From: Phytophthora hibernalis | Lineage: Eukaryota; Oomycota; Peronosporomycetes; Peronosporales; Peronosporaceae | Direction of reading: 5' to 3' | Assembly (NCBI GenBank): GCA_012656075.1 | Contig: JAAKBF010000218.1 | Coordinates: 124,001-188,000 of the forward strand | Length of the DNA: 64,000 bases | Shown: positions 12,501-23,069 of the stretch, in pieces | Numbering within the stretch: the first letter of the stretch is position 1 | Layout: the number at the start of each line of letters is the position of its first letter | Program-made: the position numbers and the translations under genes | Notes under the pieces: generated by a model | The model's database searches: none | What the model was told of the DNA's origin: nothing | Seen by the model: the letters and a program-made list of their open reading frames with translations, nothing else

Positions 12501-12716
12501 GAGCGGTTTGCCAAGACCAAGATGCTCGCGAAGGACCCTGACGGTCTGTCGGCCATTCCTCCGGCGGCGTACTGCGAGCGCTTCAAACGGAAGATGGGCG
12601 AGATCCTGTCTGTGACTACCCGCGACGAGTACGCCGAGTGCTTCGTGGGCGAGCGAAGAGTAAGCAACAGCATCAACGGCGCAGCAGACCCGAACCGACG
12701 TTTTTTTAAACCGTGA
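9546..12716 (+). CDS. GPCR-phosphatidylinositol phosphate kinase fusion receptor
   Basis: A seven-helix receptor joined to a PIP kinase, expected at a membrane where it would couple a signal to phosphoinositide synthesis. My exons are 9546-9814, 9883-10532, 10606-10762, 10849-10902 and 10989-12716, all with GT-AG introns and matching phases. After a Pro/Gln-rich N-terminus come about seven hydrophobic helices (exons 2-5), then the kinase: GASGAFMFF nucleotide loop, IVKSMS, RRYDIKGSWVNR, LGIMDYSLLLGIHN and FGLIDILQTWN. Predicted length is about 952 residues. Frame slips at the A5 run 11329-11333, in the Lys/Asp-rich linker between receptor and kinase; one extra A restores it. This fusion class is established in oomycetes and in Dictyostelium (RpkA). 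The ligand is unknown. Confidence 0.92.
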
Positions 12717-12986
12717 GGCCTTGGTGGGAAACGAAGGCAATGGTGACGCCCCACCGAGGGCCCGCCCTCACGGAACGAAGGAAGCTCCACCCCCTACTAC
12801 CTGGGTTTTTATGTTGACGAAGTGCTGCTGCCGGTCAGCGGGTGTATTTTAGATCAAAAACACAAGCAGCAAGCACCAAGTCCAAGACGCAAGTGACTAA
12901 CCAGCTAATCAACCAACCGATAATAAATCGAGCCATGCAGTTTTGATATTTGCCATCTCTCGTCTATCCGTTGAAACACCCGCAGC
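12717..12986. other. 3' flank of the receptor kinase gene
   Basis: No coding frame. An AATAAA-type sequence (GATAATAAATCG, about 12918-12929) is a plausible polyadenylation signal for the upstream gene. Confidence 0.4.
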
Positions 12987-15842
12987 ATGACGCGAGTCAC
13001 GCTTGACGAGCTCAAAAACCACAACCTCTTTAGCCGTTTTTGGCGGGAAGACCCAAACGTCTTGAGCTCACTATGCCTCTCAGCCGAAACCTATTCGAAA
13101 ACGGTACCTTTCCATGGCATCTCGCAATGACCGCAGCAACCGCCGCCCAGTTCGCAACGCGCTGCTCAAGTGGCAATTGCAGCAGGACCAGCGCCGTCTG
13201 CGGGAGGTGCAGCACCGACTCATGCGCATGGCGGCTCCGTCCCCGGCGTCTTCTCTGGGCGTGGACAGCTCCGTGGACCGTCGACCAACCGTTCGGAGAC
13301 CGCGTCCAATGCGCCACGACCCGGAGGAGGACGCGCTGATGTCACTCATTATGGAGCGAGAAGAGAGAAGCATCCACGTCCAATCAGACCGAGCGCCCAG
13401 TGTCGAGACTCAAGTATCCGTCCGTGCTGCCGCCTTTACGGCGCTTGGAGCCGAAAGCTCCTAGTAATACTCCAGTGAAAAACGTGAATTTACGACCTAC
13501 AGGACAGAAACTCAATGCTGCAGGAGACTTTTACTCCCCGTGAGACCTCAAGAATCGTCCTTGAACAGCTCGACCTCGGAATTCCGACAGAGTCTGGCCT
13601 TTTCGAGGATCAAAGCCCCGACACCGATGCGGTTGGTGGGGGCGACGGCTCCTTTGTCTCCGAGGAACCCACTTCGGTATGACCAGATGAAGACACCGGA
13701 CAGGTGGCGCACGACGGCGATGAAATCCAACCAGGAAGATCTCAACGAGTCCACGGTGAAGAGATGGGACGAGGAAGACACCGCGCAAGCAGACCGGTTG
13801 TTGGAGAAAGCTTCGAGAGAGGGAGATACTGAAGCATTGTGGGGCGATTTATTTTACGGCGCCAAGGCTCCGCGGGCTAATACTAACCAGAAGAACCCAG
13901 AGCAGCCTGAGGTGTACTCGACGAGTAATTTTCCTAGATCAAATCCACATAGCACCTCACCTCTGAAGACGAGTATCGTCGACAATGGACTGCTGAAGAG
14001 TGAATTATCCGCGATGTCTACCACTAAGCCGTCCACAATGCAGCATAGCGATATTGGATCACGTGCCACTGATTCGAATGGAGCAACAGCTCCAACTTCG
14101 ATGCAGACCATTGCTGAAATGCTTGCGTCCATGGAAAAATCAACGGAAGTCGAGCCAGTCAACGGGGATCTCGTCGCTGGTGATGATAAGGACTACAATG
14201 GTTCTAGCAGTGGTGGTGACAGAGAACAATTTTCAATTGGCGAAGAGTCTGCTGGCGATTGTACTTTCGTGCAAGTTGGTTTGCGTAGTGCAGACTTTCC
14301 GCTGTGGAGTATGATCGTGGTGTCAACCTGCTTGGTGGTCGGGACTGGTGGTTTTTTATTGAGGAGCTCATGAGCTTGATGGGACTGTTCTCGAAAAACA
14401 CGCCATTCATATTGTCGAAGGCAGAGCAAGAACGGATGCGTGACCGAGTAGGCGCTCTGCATCAGGAGCTACAAGGTTACCAGCATTCAACCTCCGATAT
14501 TGAAGTGAAATCTCAGACAGCCTTAACCGAACTGCAACGCCACATGGAAAGGATTCGGCTAGATCGCGAGAAGCATCAAGACATGCTCGCGACCGAAATG
14601 CAAGACCTGCGTCGCCATATCCTACACGTAACACGTGAATTGGTTACCAAGGAGCGAAAGTCGATTCAATCCCAGCTACAACAATTGGTAAAAGTTCAGA
14701 TTATTAACGAAGATGATCACAGAGCGATAGCTGAAAGTGATGTCGAGAACAAAAAGGAGCCGGAAAAACTACCGAAGAACAGAAGGAAACGACAATTGAG
14801 GATCCGGCCCAAAGGGAATCAGTTGAACTATTACGAGAATCGAGCTCGGATTCCTCTTCTGACACCCAGCCAACTCAAGACGACTACATTTATTCTGCAC
14901 CGCTCGATGATAAACGAAGTCAAGAACAGGGGATCATGCCATCCCCAGCAGTGATTGAGGAAGCTGTTGTCTCTGTGCAAACGGTCCAAATCGAAGATGT
15001 GCCAACTGAGACTGAGAACACGATTACTAAAGAAGGGGCCGTGGCTCCATCGCAACCATTTGTTGGATTAATTGTCGATTCTCAAGGAATTGATCATGCC
15101 ATTCAAGTTGAACCTGTTCCTCAAGTCATCGTCGAGCAGATCATGGTCGAGCACGTCCAAGAACCTGTTGTAGTACCTCTATCGGAGATCGACCATGATG
15201 AAATCAAAACCGACATTTCTGTTGCACCTGCACCCAAGGTGACTATCATCACCAAGCCACCACGGAGTACGTCCGGAATGTCGTGGGATAGTATCCTTCT
15301 ACTGGTGGGTATCATGTTTCTCGCAGCTTGTATTGTGCTTCGCGTGTACAACATCAACCGTCGCAAGAGGTGGTTCGAAGAGCGTCGGAAACGGAGGAAC
15401 CAGCGAGCTCTGCTGCTAGCCCAACGGCGAGCTAGGGCGATGGCGGATAATCAGGATGATAGTGACGAGTGGGATGGCGATGAGACGGATGGTGGTGTTG
15501 AAGAGGTAGCGCTCATGACACCTGTACGTGATAGCGAAGTCGATGAAGCAACTTCAGAGCTGCAGCGCCAGTCACCAGAGATTGACACCGACTTTGATGA
15601 CCAAAACGATGACGAGCGGGTACCATACTCTCCAGCTGAAGTCTATCGCACCGAGGTGAGTCTGCTCGAAACTTGTTTGAAAACTAAATTACCCATCGAT
15701 CCCTAACTTTTTTATGAATTTTCCACAGCAACGAGCTACGAGCAGTACACAGTCGAGCACTAAAAGGAGTTTTAACCATAGATCCCCACTGCTTCACCGT
15801 CAACGCAGTCCTGCCCAACGCCGGCATCGCCCACAGTACTAG
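12987..15842 (+). CDS. Unknown coiled-coil protein with two membrane segments
   Basis: I do not recognise the family. Coding signal is clear but the frame changes several times, so this is a composite model. A possible start is ATG 12987 (MTRVTLDELKNHNLFSRF); otherwise ATG 13114. The order is a basic N-terminus, a Ser/Pro/Thr-rich region to about 14270, a hydrophobic helix near 14310-14360 (SMIVVSTCLVVG), a long charged coiled coil (14390-14750), a Val/Pro/Glu-rich region, a second hydrophobic helix (ILLLVGIMFLAACIVL, about 15290-15340), then an acidic tail. A clean intron, 15656-15728, leads to the last exon and a TAG at 15840. Breaks at 14341-14343 (GGG) and 14764-14768 (AAAAA) are each one base short. 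Three breaks between 13350 and 13700 run the other way and remain unresolved. About 880 residues; membrane-tethered coiled coil by inference only. Confidence 0.55.
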
Positions 15843-15975
15843 ATACTTCGAAGTACTACACATTGAGGCAAGTCGACACGTAAAATAGTATTTCAATCTC
15901 TTCTTCAGGAGGGAAGACCCAACTACTGATACCATCATTCCGTCACACAAGTATATCGTCAATCACAATTCCGAG

Positions 15976-16596
15976 ATGTTAGGGCGAGTAACACGTCGCG
16001 TGACGCCCCGCCGCGCCTTCACCTCCGCCACACGAAGCGACGACAACGTCAAAGGCACAGAGTCACTCTACTTCACCACGCGTAGGGCGAGCATTAAAGC
16101 GTAGCAACCACGTCCCACAGCCCCAAAACTTGACTATTGTTCTTTATCGTAGGCGACAACATTAAAGGTCGAGAGGTGCTGGAGGAGTTCGGGATGGTCT
16201 CGGCCGTGGCTGTGCGCTCCAAGTCTGTAATCAGTGACATGTATGTGGCTCTGGCGGGGCTGGTCGGAGGTAAGCCTACGAGAATGGTGAAAAGGTGGGC
16301 TTGAGGGTTTTCACGGTTTATTATTTTTTGTTGTTTTGTGATCATTTGTAGGCGAGGCGGCGTCGTACACGTCGTTGATGAATGAGACGATGGCGGAGGC
16401 GGTGCACCGGGTGCAGTTTGCGGCCAGAGCTCAGGGCGCCACCGCGGTGATCAACGTGCGCTTCGATTCCAACACGACCATGAACCGTCTGGTGTTTGGC
16501 ATGCATTGCTCGGTGATCTGTTACGGGACGGCGGTAAAATGCCGTTCTCTTAATGAGACGACCCAAAAGACGCCGCTGATTGCTACGGAGAAGTAG
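15976..16596 (+). CDS. YbjQ/UPF0145-family protein, probably mitochondrial
   Basis: A small protein of the YbjQ (UPF0145, PF01906) family, common in bacteria and of unclear biochemical function. Exons 15976-16081, 16153-16269 and 16352-16596 join in frame through two GT-AG introns (71 and 82 bp), giving 155 residues. The family signature is visible in TTRDNIKGREVLEEFG, the SDMYVALAGLVGGE stretch, and the ATAVINVRFD strand. The first 30 residues (MLGRVTRRVTPRRAFTS) are rich in Arg, Ser and Thr and lack acids, like a mitochondrial targeting peptide; this is inference. The bacterial-type core with an added presequence and introns suggests an old transfer or organelle origin. Identity is firm; location is a guess. 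Confidence 0.85.
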
Positions 16597-16647
16597 CGAG
16601 GCAGCGGAGAAAATAGAGTTGATTGCTGAAATGCAGGAGTGGTGATG

Positions 16648-18020
16648 TCATTTTTTGCCTGGAGGTTTGTGGTGGTGCTTAGGATGTCGACGACCAGCAC
16701 TTGCTTCGCGACGACGCAATGCAGGTTTATTGGCTTCTGCTAGCGGCAGAATTGAGGCGGAGTGCGCACCGAGCACGTTTTCCAGGAAATCGCGCTCGCT
16801 TGCAGCTTGAGCGAGACGGTTGTTGGAGTTGTTGTTGAGCGAGGTGACGTTGACTTTGCTCTCGTATTTTTCCTTTGTCTTCTTTGATATAAAACCACCT
16901 CCGAGGAACAGGCCGTTGGCTGTGGCACAGGAAAACAACTCGCGTTGCCGGTTACCCAAACGTCTTCGGACGTGCTCGCTATCGTCGTCTGCGTCTGAGC
17001 TGTCCGGTAAGTCTTCATAGTTGTTTGTGGACAGTGCTTCTTCACATTCGATGGTATCGGATTTCTTGTCTTTTGCAGGCGATAACGACAGCACCCGAGC
17101 GTCGAAGTTGAGTGTGGTCATGGTGGGTCGTTGTGAGTGGTCTTCCTCCACCAGGAACTTCTCGTAGTGAACCTGCAACGGAACCAAGGTCCTCGCAGCT
17201 TTTCGTTCATCGGTCTCACCCCACAGGTTTTCTATACTGTCGAGAGCTAACACATTTGTTGATACAGTTCGAGGGTGCTTTTGGTGATGCGGTGTTTTCG
17301 AAAGCTGATGCTGAAGCACCGTACGTGTGTACGCTTGTTGTTTTTGCAAGATTCCCAGTAACTCTTGTTTCCTCTCGTTTTCCAGCTTCTTTTCGCTGCT
17401 ACCACGTTCAGCTTGAGATCCCGGAGCTGCCGAGTTGTAGTAAGCGGAATACGTGTGGCTGCCCCACTGACATCCAGAAACGATCTCAGGTTTTGCTCAT
17501 ATCCATGGAAGCTATTGTCTCGCTGCTGTTGGCGCTTTAGATCATCATCACGCATTTGTGTCAAGGTTTTGATCGAAACAGGACTGCGCCCTACATCGTC
17601 AAGACTTAGCTGGAAGCCATCAGGATCGGAAATATGTTCTTCGTCAAGGATTTCAGTCAAAGCCTTCAACACCGCTGACTTGTCGAATTTGATTTCTTCA
17701 ATTGCTGGTTCTGGCGGGCCATCATCTGGAGGGTGCTCGTGCTCCAAAACACGACGCAGTAAATTTCGAGCTTGTTCCTCTCGCTTGCGTGGGTGTGTTG
17801 ACGGCGCTAAGATGCGTTTTGCCTTCAGAACGATGAAGATTAACTGCGTGTTTATCAATGGGCTACATGTATACTGTAGTATATCTGAAAAACTACGACT
17901 GCACCTTAACGCTGCGCCCGCTAGTGCGTGAGTTGGATGACTCCGGAAGTAATGTTTCACGCGTGCCCCCAGCAAAAACTCAAGCGGTACATGATCGTTT
18001 GCATTCGTCTCGGGCGACAT
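16648..18020 (-). CDS. Unknown hydrophilic protein
   Basis: I do not recognise this gene. I take ATG 18020 (MSPETNANDHVPLEF) as the start because it opens the long frame just downstream of the divergent SLC44 promoter. The protein is rich in charged residues, with a coiled-coil-like stretch around KREEQARNLLRRVLEHEHPP and an acidic Ser/Asp region, and ends in a basic His/Lys/Pro tail (KHHHKPPGKK). Frame shifts by one base near 17405; adding a base joins the two halves into about 457 codons. An in-frame intron near 17870-17940 cannot be excluded. It converges on the YbjQ gene (51 bp apart) and diverges from SLC44 with about 200 bp between the starts. Confidence 0.6.
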
Positions 18021-18217
18021 CAGTTTTCCATTCGGCAGAGGTACAACGTGAAGATGGTCAAACAACTATTTCCATTGCGGGCAGTTTCTTCGACACGAGA
18101 CACAACCAGGGTACCATCACAGGAATTAGCCGCTGAAAAATAGAGAGTCCTATCAACGCTCATGTCATAAACCAAACAGACTTTGGAGACGTGGTGGAGG
18201 AGTTGGCTGAGTTGTAA

Positions 18218-20737
18218 ATGACTGGATGTTGTACGAGCCCCAATGATATAGCTGAAAAGGAGGGCGCCGCAAATTTGAGAACCGCCTTCGCCTCGAAAAG
18301 CCAACGCAAGTACGTATTTGAAGTAAGACCGTATTCGACTACTTACACGATGGAGACCAACGATGAAATACTCGTTGCTCAAATTCTCTAGGTGTCGCGA
18401 TGTGTTCTGCTGCTTCTTGTTCGTAGTCTACTGGATTGGTATGGTAAGGATTTTTAATTTTTCGTATCGTCACGCGAAGCCTCGAGTTTCTTCTTATCTA
18501 ATGTTGAAATGCGTGCTTTCATTTCTTAGATTGTGGTTGCTATCGTCGCTCTACAAACCGGAGAACCTCTAAGGTATGCAGTTTTACTGACCTCAAGCAC
18601 TTTTGTAGTTTTCTTACGGTTTATCTTTGTGAACCAAACAGCCTTCTTTACGGAAAAGACTACAACGGCAATGTTTGCGGTGACGGAAACTACTCCAACG
18701 CAAAATTCACGACATACCCGCGGCTCAATGAAGATCTTCTTCTTGTTGCAGCAAATGGAGTATCCGCTACTAGTGCCAAGTTCTTTGGTGTCTGCGTAGA
18801 AAGATGTCCAATGGCTGGGTCGAAGACTTGTACATACGGTGGCGAAACCTGTTGGGCGGTAGCCCAGGATACTGAACCAGCCTTCTTCCGTTGTCTACCC
18901 GTAACCTCTACGAATGAGACGATACTTGAAGAGGTCTGCATTGACCCGGAGGGTGCCAATCCGTCTTGCACCGTGGACTTGTTTGAAGCTGGCAAATGTG
19001 ACACTGTCTGCAATACCAAACGGACGCACAAGGCTGTGTGGGAAGTTGAGGCCACCGGACAAACGAACCCGTTGTTAAGCCAATTGCAAGGTAAGCTACA
19101 GGTGCTAGGACGGTTTTTGAACGACATGTATGCTGCACGTTCGGTAGTTCTCCTTGTCGGAGGCCTTGGAGCTTTGATCCTCGGCGTGATTTGGCTAATC
19201 GTGTTGCAGTTTTTCGCCGGCTGCGTCGTATGGCTGACGTGCTCGCTGGTGCTTATTGGACTCGTGCTGATGAGTTTGGTTTGCTCCGTGCGCTCGGAGC
19301 TGATCTCCTCGGAACAACTAGGCAGTTTATCGTTCTTGAACGCCAGTACTATCGATAGTACCGTTCTCGCAGCGGAAAGTGATGAGAACACGAAACTACA
19401 GTTCAAGGCAGCGGCGTACGTTTCTTGGGTCGTCACTGGAGTTGTCTTTTTGCTGCTGATTGAAATGCGCAAGCGCCTCAAAATTGCCATCGCGATCGTC
19501 CGCGAGAGCTCCAAGGCAATTCAAAACTACCAATGCTTTTGATTTGGCCTGTTGTTCCAACAGCATTTTTGTTGGGCTTGTGGTTTACAGCTTAGCTGTA
19601 GCTGCCTACCTCTTGAGTTCGGACGATTTGACTTCGGTCGTGAAGGAATCCGCTGCGGCTTTCAATGCGACGAGCGAATTGAGCGCTGCTGAAGAGCTCC
19701 CAGCCAAACAATTGCAGCAGGTGCTGCTAGCCTTTCACGTATTCGGATTCCTGTGGACAAATCAACTTTTGCAAGCCATTTCAGTTTGTGTTATTGCTGG
19801 CAGTGTCGCACAATTCTACTGGACTCCGCCATCTGATAGCGGAAAACGTGAACTCGAAGCAAGCTTTCCGATTACACGGGCTCTCAGATACACATTACGC
19901 TTCAGCCTCGGATCGCTTTGCTTCGGCTCATTCATTATCGCATTTGTGCAATTCCTACGAATCATGCTGGAGTATCTCGATCGAAAGTAAGTCGATCGTG
20001 ATGTTATACTTGCTAACACCGCACAACGACTAACTTTTTCTACTTATTGCGTGCAGTACCAAGCAGCTTCAGCAGGCTAATCGAATCGTTAGAGTGGCAT
20101 TGCTTGCAGTAAACTGCTTGTTGTGGTGCTTTGAGAAGTGCATCAAGTTTCTCTCAAAAATGCCTACATCCTGATTGCGATGAAAGGCAGCTCATTCTGC
20201 GCAGCGTCGGCGCATTCGTTCAAGCTCATCTTCAAAAATATGGCGCGTGTAGCAGTTGTGAACTCGATCAGTTTCTTCCTGCTGTTCCTTATCAAGCTGA
20301 CGATCACTCTCGCGGTCGGACTGGTAGTGTTTGCACTGCTATCCTCGTCGTCGTCCTTGTCGTTGTCAGCGGACCAACTTTCACTGTTGGGTGGCGCAAC
20401 CGTAACATCTCCATTAGCTCCGGTGGTTGTGGCTTGCGTACTTGCCTGGCTTGTGGCTTCCGCTTTCGTGAACGTCTACGATGCAGCTATCGACACTATT
20501 TTACTTTGCTTTTGCGAAGACACCGAGCAGCACGGCGACGGTGCCAGTGAATTTATGAGTAAGGATCTTCGGCGCATTATGGGTGGAGATGCTCTACACG
20601 CCGAACCAAAGCATCAGTTGATTCATGTTTCGCCTCGAGGCGAGGAAAAGAGTGCAAGCCCGCCTAGTAGTCCGACAAGACAAATTGCAGCAACAGAGGA
20701 AACCATCGTAGATAGGATGGAGGAAACAGATATTTAG
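18218..20737 (+). CDS. Choline transporter-like protein (SLC44/CTL family)
   Basis: A multi-spanning membrane protein of the CTL/SLC44 family, linked to choline or related solute transport at plasma or organelle membranes. Exons are 18218-18309, 18392-18443, 18530-18573, 18642-19986 and 20057-20737. The spliced N-terminus gives the family hallmark KCRDVFCCFLF followed by the first membrane helix. A Cys-rich extracellular loop (about 18700-19060) leads into many hydrophobic helices, and the conserved LLWCFEKCIKFLSKNAY motif sits at about 20110-20170. Three places are one base short: AAAA at 19523-19526, TTT at 19584-19586 and AAAAA at 20156-20160. Correcting them gives 738 residues, typical for the family. 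The substrate is not shown by sequence. Confidence 0.9.
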
Positions 20738-20829
20738 GTAACAGTTAGGTAGGATTCTAACGATAAGTTCATGCATGATGAAGCTACTAAGCAGCAATAG
20801 AGATAATTCTTTCATTGAAGCTTACATGG

Positions 20830-21542
20830 CTAGCTATCAAAAACTAAGGTCGAGTAGGCACAAACGGCCAGCTTTTTGCGCCACGTGACTTTGTGCTTGT
20901 CACGCTGCTGCTGCTCGAGCCGCTTGAGTTCTTCACTAGACTGAGCTCGTCTAATCTGGTCTTCTTGACAGACTCGAGCCATCCAAGCTGCATACGCTTG
21001 CTGGTTCTCAACCTCGGAACGACCGCGTTGGATGTAAGACTTTGGCATTGTCTCCGTACATGCGGCCTTGCGAGTTTTGTCCTTCGTTTTTGGATTCACG
21101 TGCAAAGATGGAGGTTTGCGCCACGGCTTTGGCTGGTAGCAGCAACGATGCGTGAGCAAGTAATAGAGCAATACCCGAAAAATGTGACGCGTGCCTCAAC
21201 TTTGTCCCCTTCTGTTTGCTGCTGCTTCCTTGCACTTCGAGCTTGGTTCCTTTTTCTTCGAAGCCAATCCTTAAAAGCCGCATCGATCTCCTCTTGTTTA
21301 CTGTCTTCAGCGGTATAATCAACCTCTTGCTCACAAGCGTACTTGCTAACGCGCGTCTTCTTCTTCAGCCAGAGCTCGTACGGGACGGACTTGCGGATCT
21401 ACAGTACAGTCAGCAGCAACAGTGAGCTACTCGAAGCAGTTCCTTCAATGGCTTTCAATACCTTCAGTATCTGGTGACGACACGCGTCCTCCACGTCTAC
21501 AGACTCAAAGCGCTCCTGCCAGTGCCAGGTCTGCGTCGCCAT
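20830..21542 (-). CDS. Small basic coiled-coil protein, family unknown
   Basis: Three exons, 21462-21542, 21189-21398 and 20830-21132, join in phase without frame faults to give 197 residues. The first intron (GTATTG...CTGTAG) is convincing; the second uses a weak GTCACA donor and is less sure. The protein is Lys/Arg/Glu/Gln-rich and helical, with repeated Trp-centred segments (AAFKDWLRRKRNQ, AYAAWMARVCQEDQ), a spacing that recalls CCDC34-type proteins; I treat that only as a resemblance. It ends convergently with SLC44, 92 bp away. Confidence 0.6.
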
Positions 21543-21865
21543 GGTTGTCACCGGGTGCTAAATGCGTGCCCATCATGTTGATGTAGCCATGTCAAGCGTA
21601 GCCATGTCTAAAAAGCTAAAAACCTCGTTCAAATGGGTTCCCGCCCATCTCTCAAGGTTTTATCACTTTCCGCGGGGTTGCGTGCGCCACACCATATTCT
21701 CTGGCTCCCCCTTCCGCCAGTGGCAGCTCTGCATTCCAATCCAATCGACCAACCGTAGCGCACCTGCAGGTACGCCAATGAGAGCGCTTGGCTGGTCTTT
21801 TCCGCCTATGACAAGCTGCCTGTGTCACTGACGTCTCCTAATGTGCATGTGTCTTCCCTCTCGTG

Positions 21866-22727
21866 ATGCCTCCTCCCCGTCCTAACGCAGCCATGTCGAG
21901 CGACGGAGACGCCAACGCCAACAACGCCAACCTGCAGATGCAGTTGCAGCTACAGAACCAGCGCGCGCAGATGCAGCAGCAGCAGCTCCAGCTGCACGCC
22001 TTCTGGCAGCACCAGATCGCCGACATCTCGCAGATCGACGCCAACGCCTTCGACTTCAAGACGCACCAGCTGCCGCTCGCGCGCATCAAGAAGATCATGA
22101 AGACGGACGAGGACGTGCGCATGATCAGCGCCGAGGCGCCCGTGCTCTTCGCCAAGGCCTGCGAGATGTTCATCCTCGAGCTCAGTCTGCGCGCATGGAT
22201 CCACACGGAGGAGAACAAGCGCCGCACGCTGCAGCGCAACGACATCGCCATGGCCATCACCAAGACGGACGTCTTCGACTTCCTCATCGACATCGTCCCG
22301 CGCGACGACATCAAGCCGGCCAAGAAGGTGGCACCCTTCAGTTAATACCTGTAGGAACTGATAGGAAGCTCATTTCTTGCTGTTGTTGTGCTGTTTGATG
22401 TAGGGACCCGTGGACCCGCAGGCCGTGTACCAGCAGCAGTTGCAACAGCAACAGGCTGCGATGCTACAGCAGCTCCTGCAGACCCAGCAGAACGGCGCCG
22501 CCGCTGCCAACCCCGTGCAGTGGCCCAACCAGCAGCTGCAGCAGCAAATGCTCCAGCAGTACCAGCGCATGCAGTCCATGCAGCAGAACGTGGCGGCAGG
22601 CGGAGCCACGACGCCGTCCAACGGCGCGCTGCCCAACCTGTCACCATCGGGCAGCGACGCGGTTGGCCAGACCTCGGCCAACACGACTCCCGGGGCTCGG
22701 CGTCGACGTCCGACCAGCTCGCACTGA
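21866..22727 (+). CDS. NFYC: NF-YC / HAP5 histone-fold transcription factor subunit
   Basis: Subunit C of the trimeric CCAAT-binding factor NF-Y, a nuclear transcription factor. ATG 21866 begins MPPPRPNAAMSSD; a second ATG is at 21893. Exon 1 (21866-22327) encodes a Gln-rich lead and the whole histone fold, with the conserved LPLARIKKIMK, DVRMISAEAPVLFAKACE and RRTLQRNDIAMAI segments. A 76-bp intron precedes exon 2 (22404-22727), which is almost pure Gln/Met/Pro/Ala and looks like an activation domain. The frame used here ends with a basic stretch. The next frame ends in a more natural Ser/Asp/Gln tail (STSDQLALNQRSVDV) at 22750, so one base may be missing near 22680. Confidence 0.92.
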
Positions 22728-23069
22728 ACCAGCGCAGCGTGGATGTATGATTTTGCTTTAGCGCGGTACAGTACCAAGAAGGCTGACAACCTTGGCGTGT
22801 TTTTAAATGAATGATCAAGTTTACTTTGCAATGGGTAGAGTCGACAAGCATGACAAGATGCTACAAATTCTGTGAATTTGAAAACGTCCCACAGCATTCA
22901 CGCAATTGTGCTCTATGATGTCCATTCGTTTCCTGAACTTTAGCTAACTGTACGCCGGCAGGGTTAGCCAGCGTGCCGCCTTTCACTGCTTCTTTCTCTG
23001 AACTGTAATCTATTGTAGTATATCGTCTTCTGGTAGTATATGTAAAGCAACGGAGCACTCTAGCGCGGC

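Noticed and set aside
18020..18382. Minus-strand frame upstream of the unknown 16648-18020 gene
   Set aside because: It mirrors SLC44 exon 1 and its first intron, which are well supported on the plus strand, and it starts with TTG.
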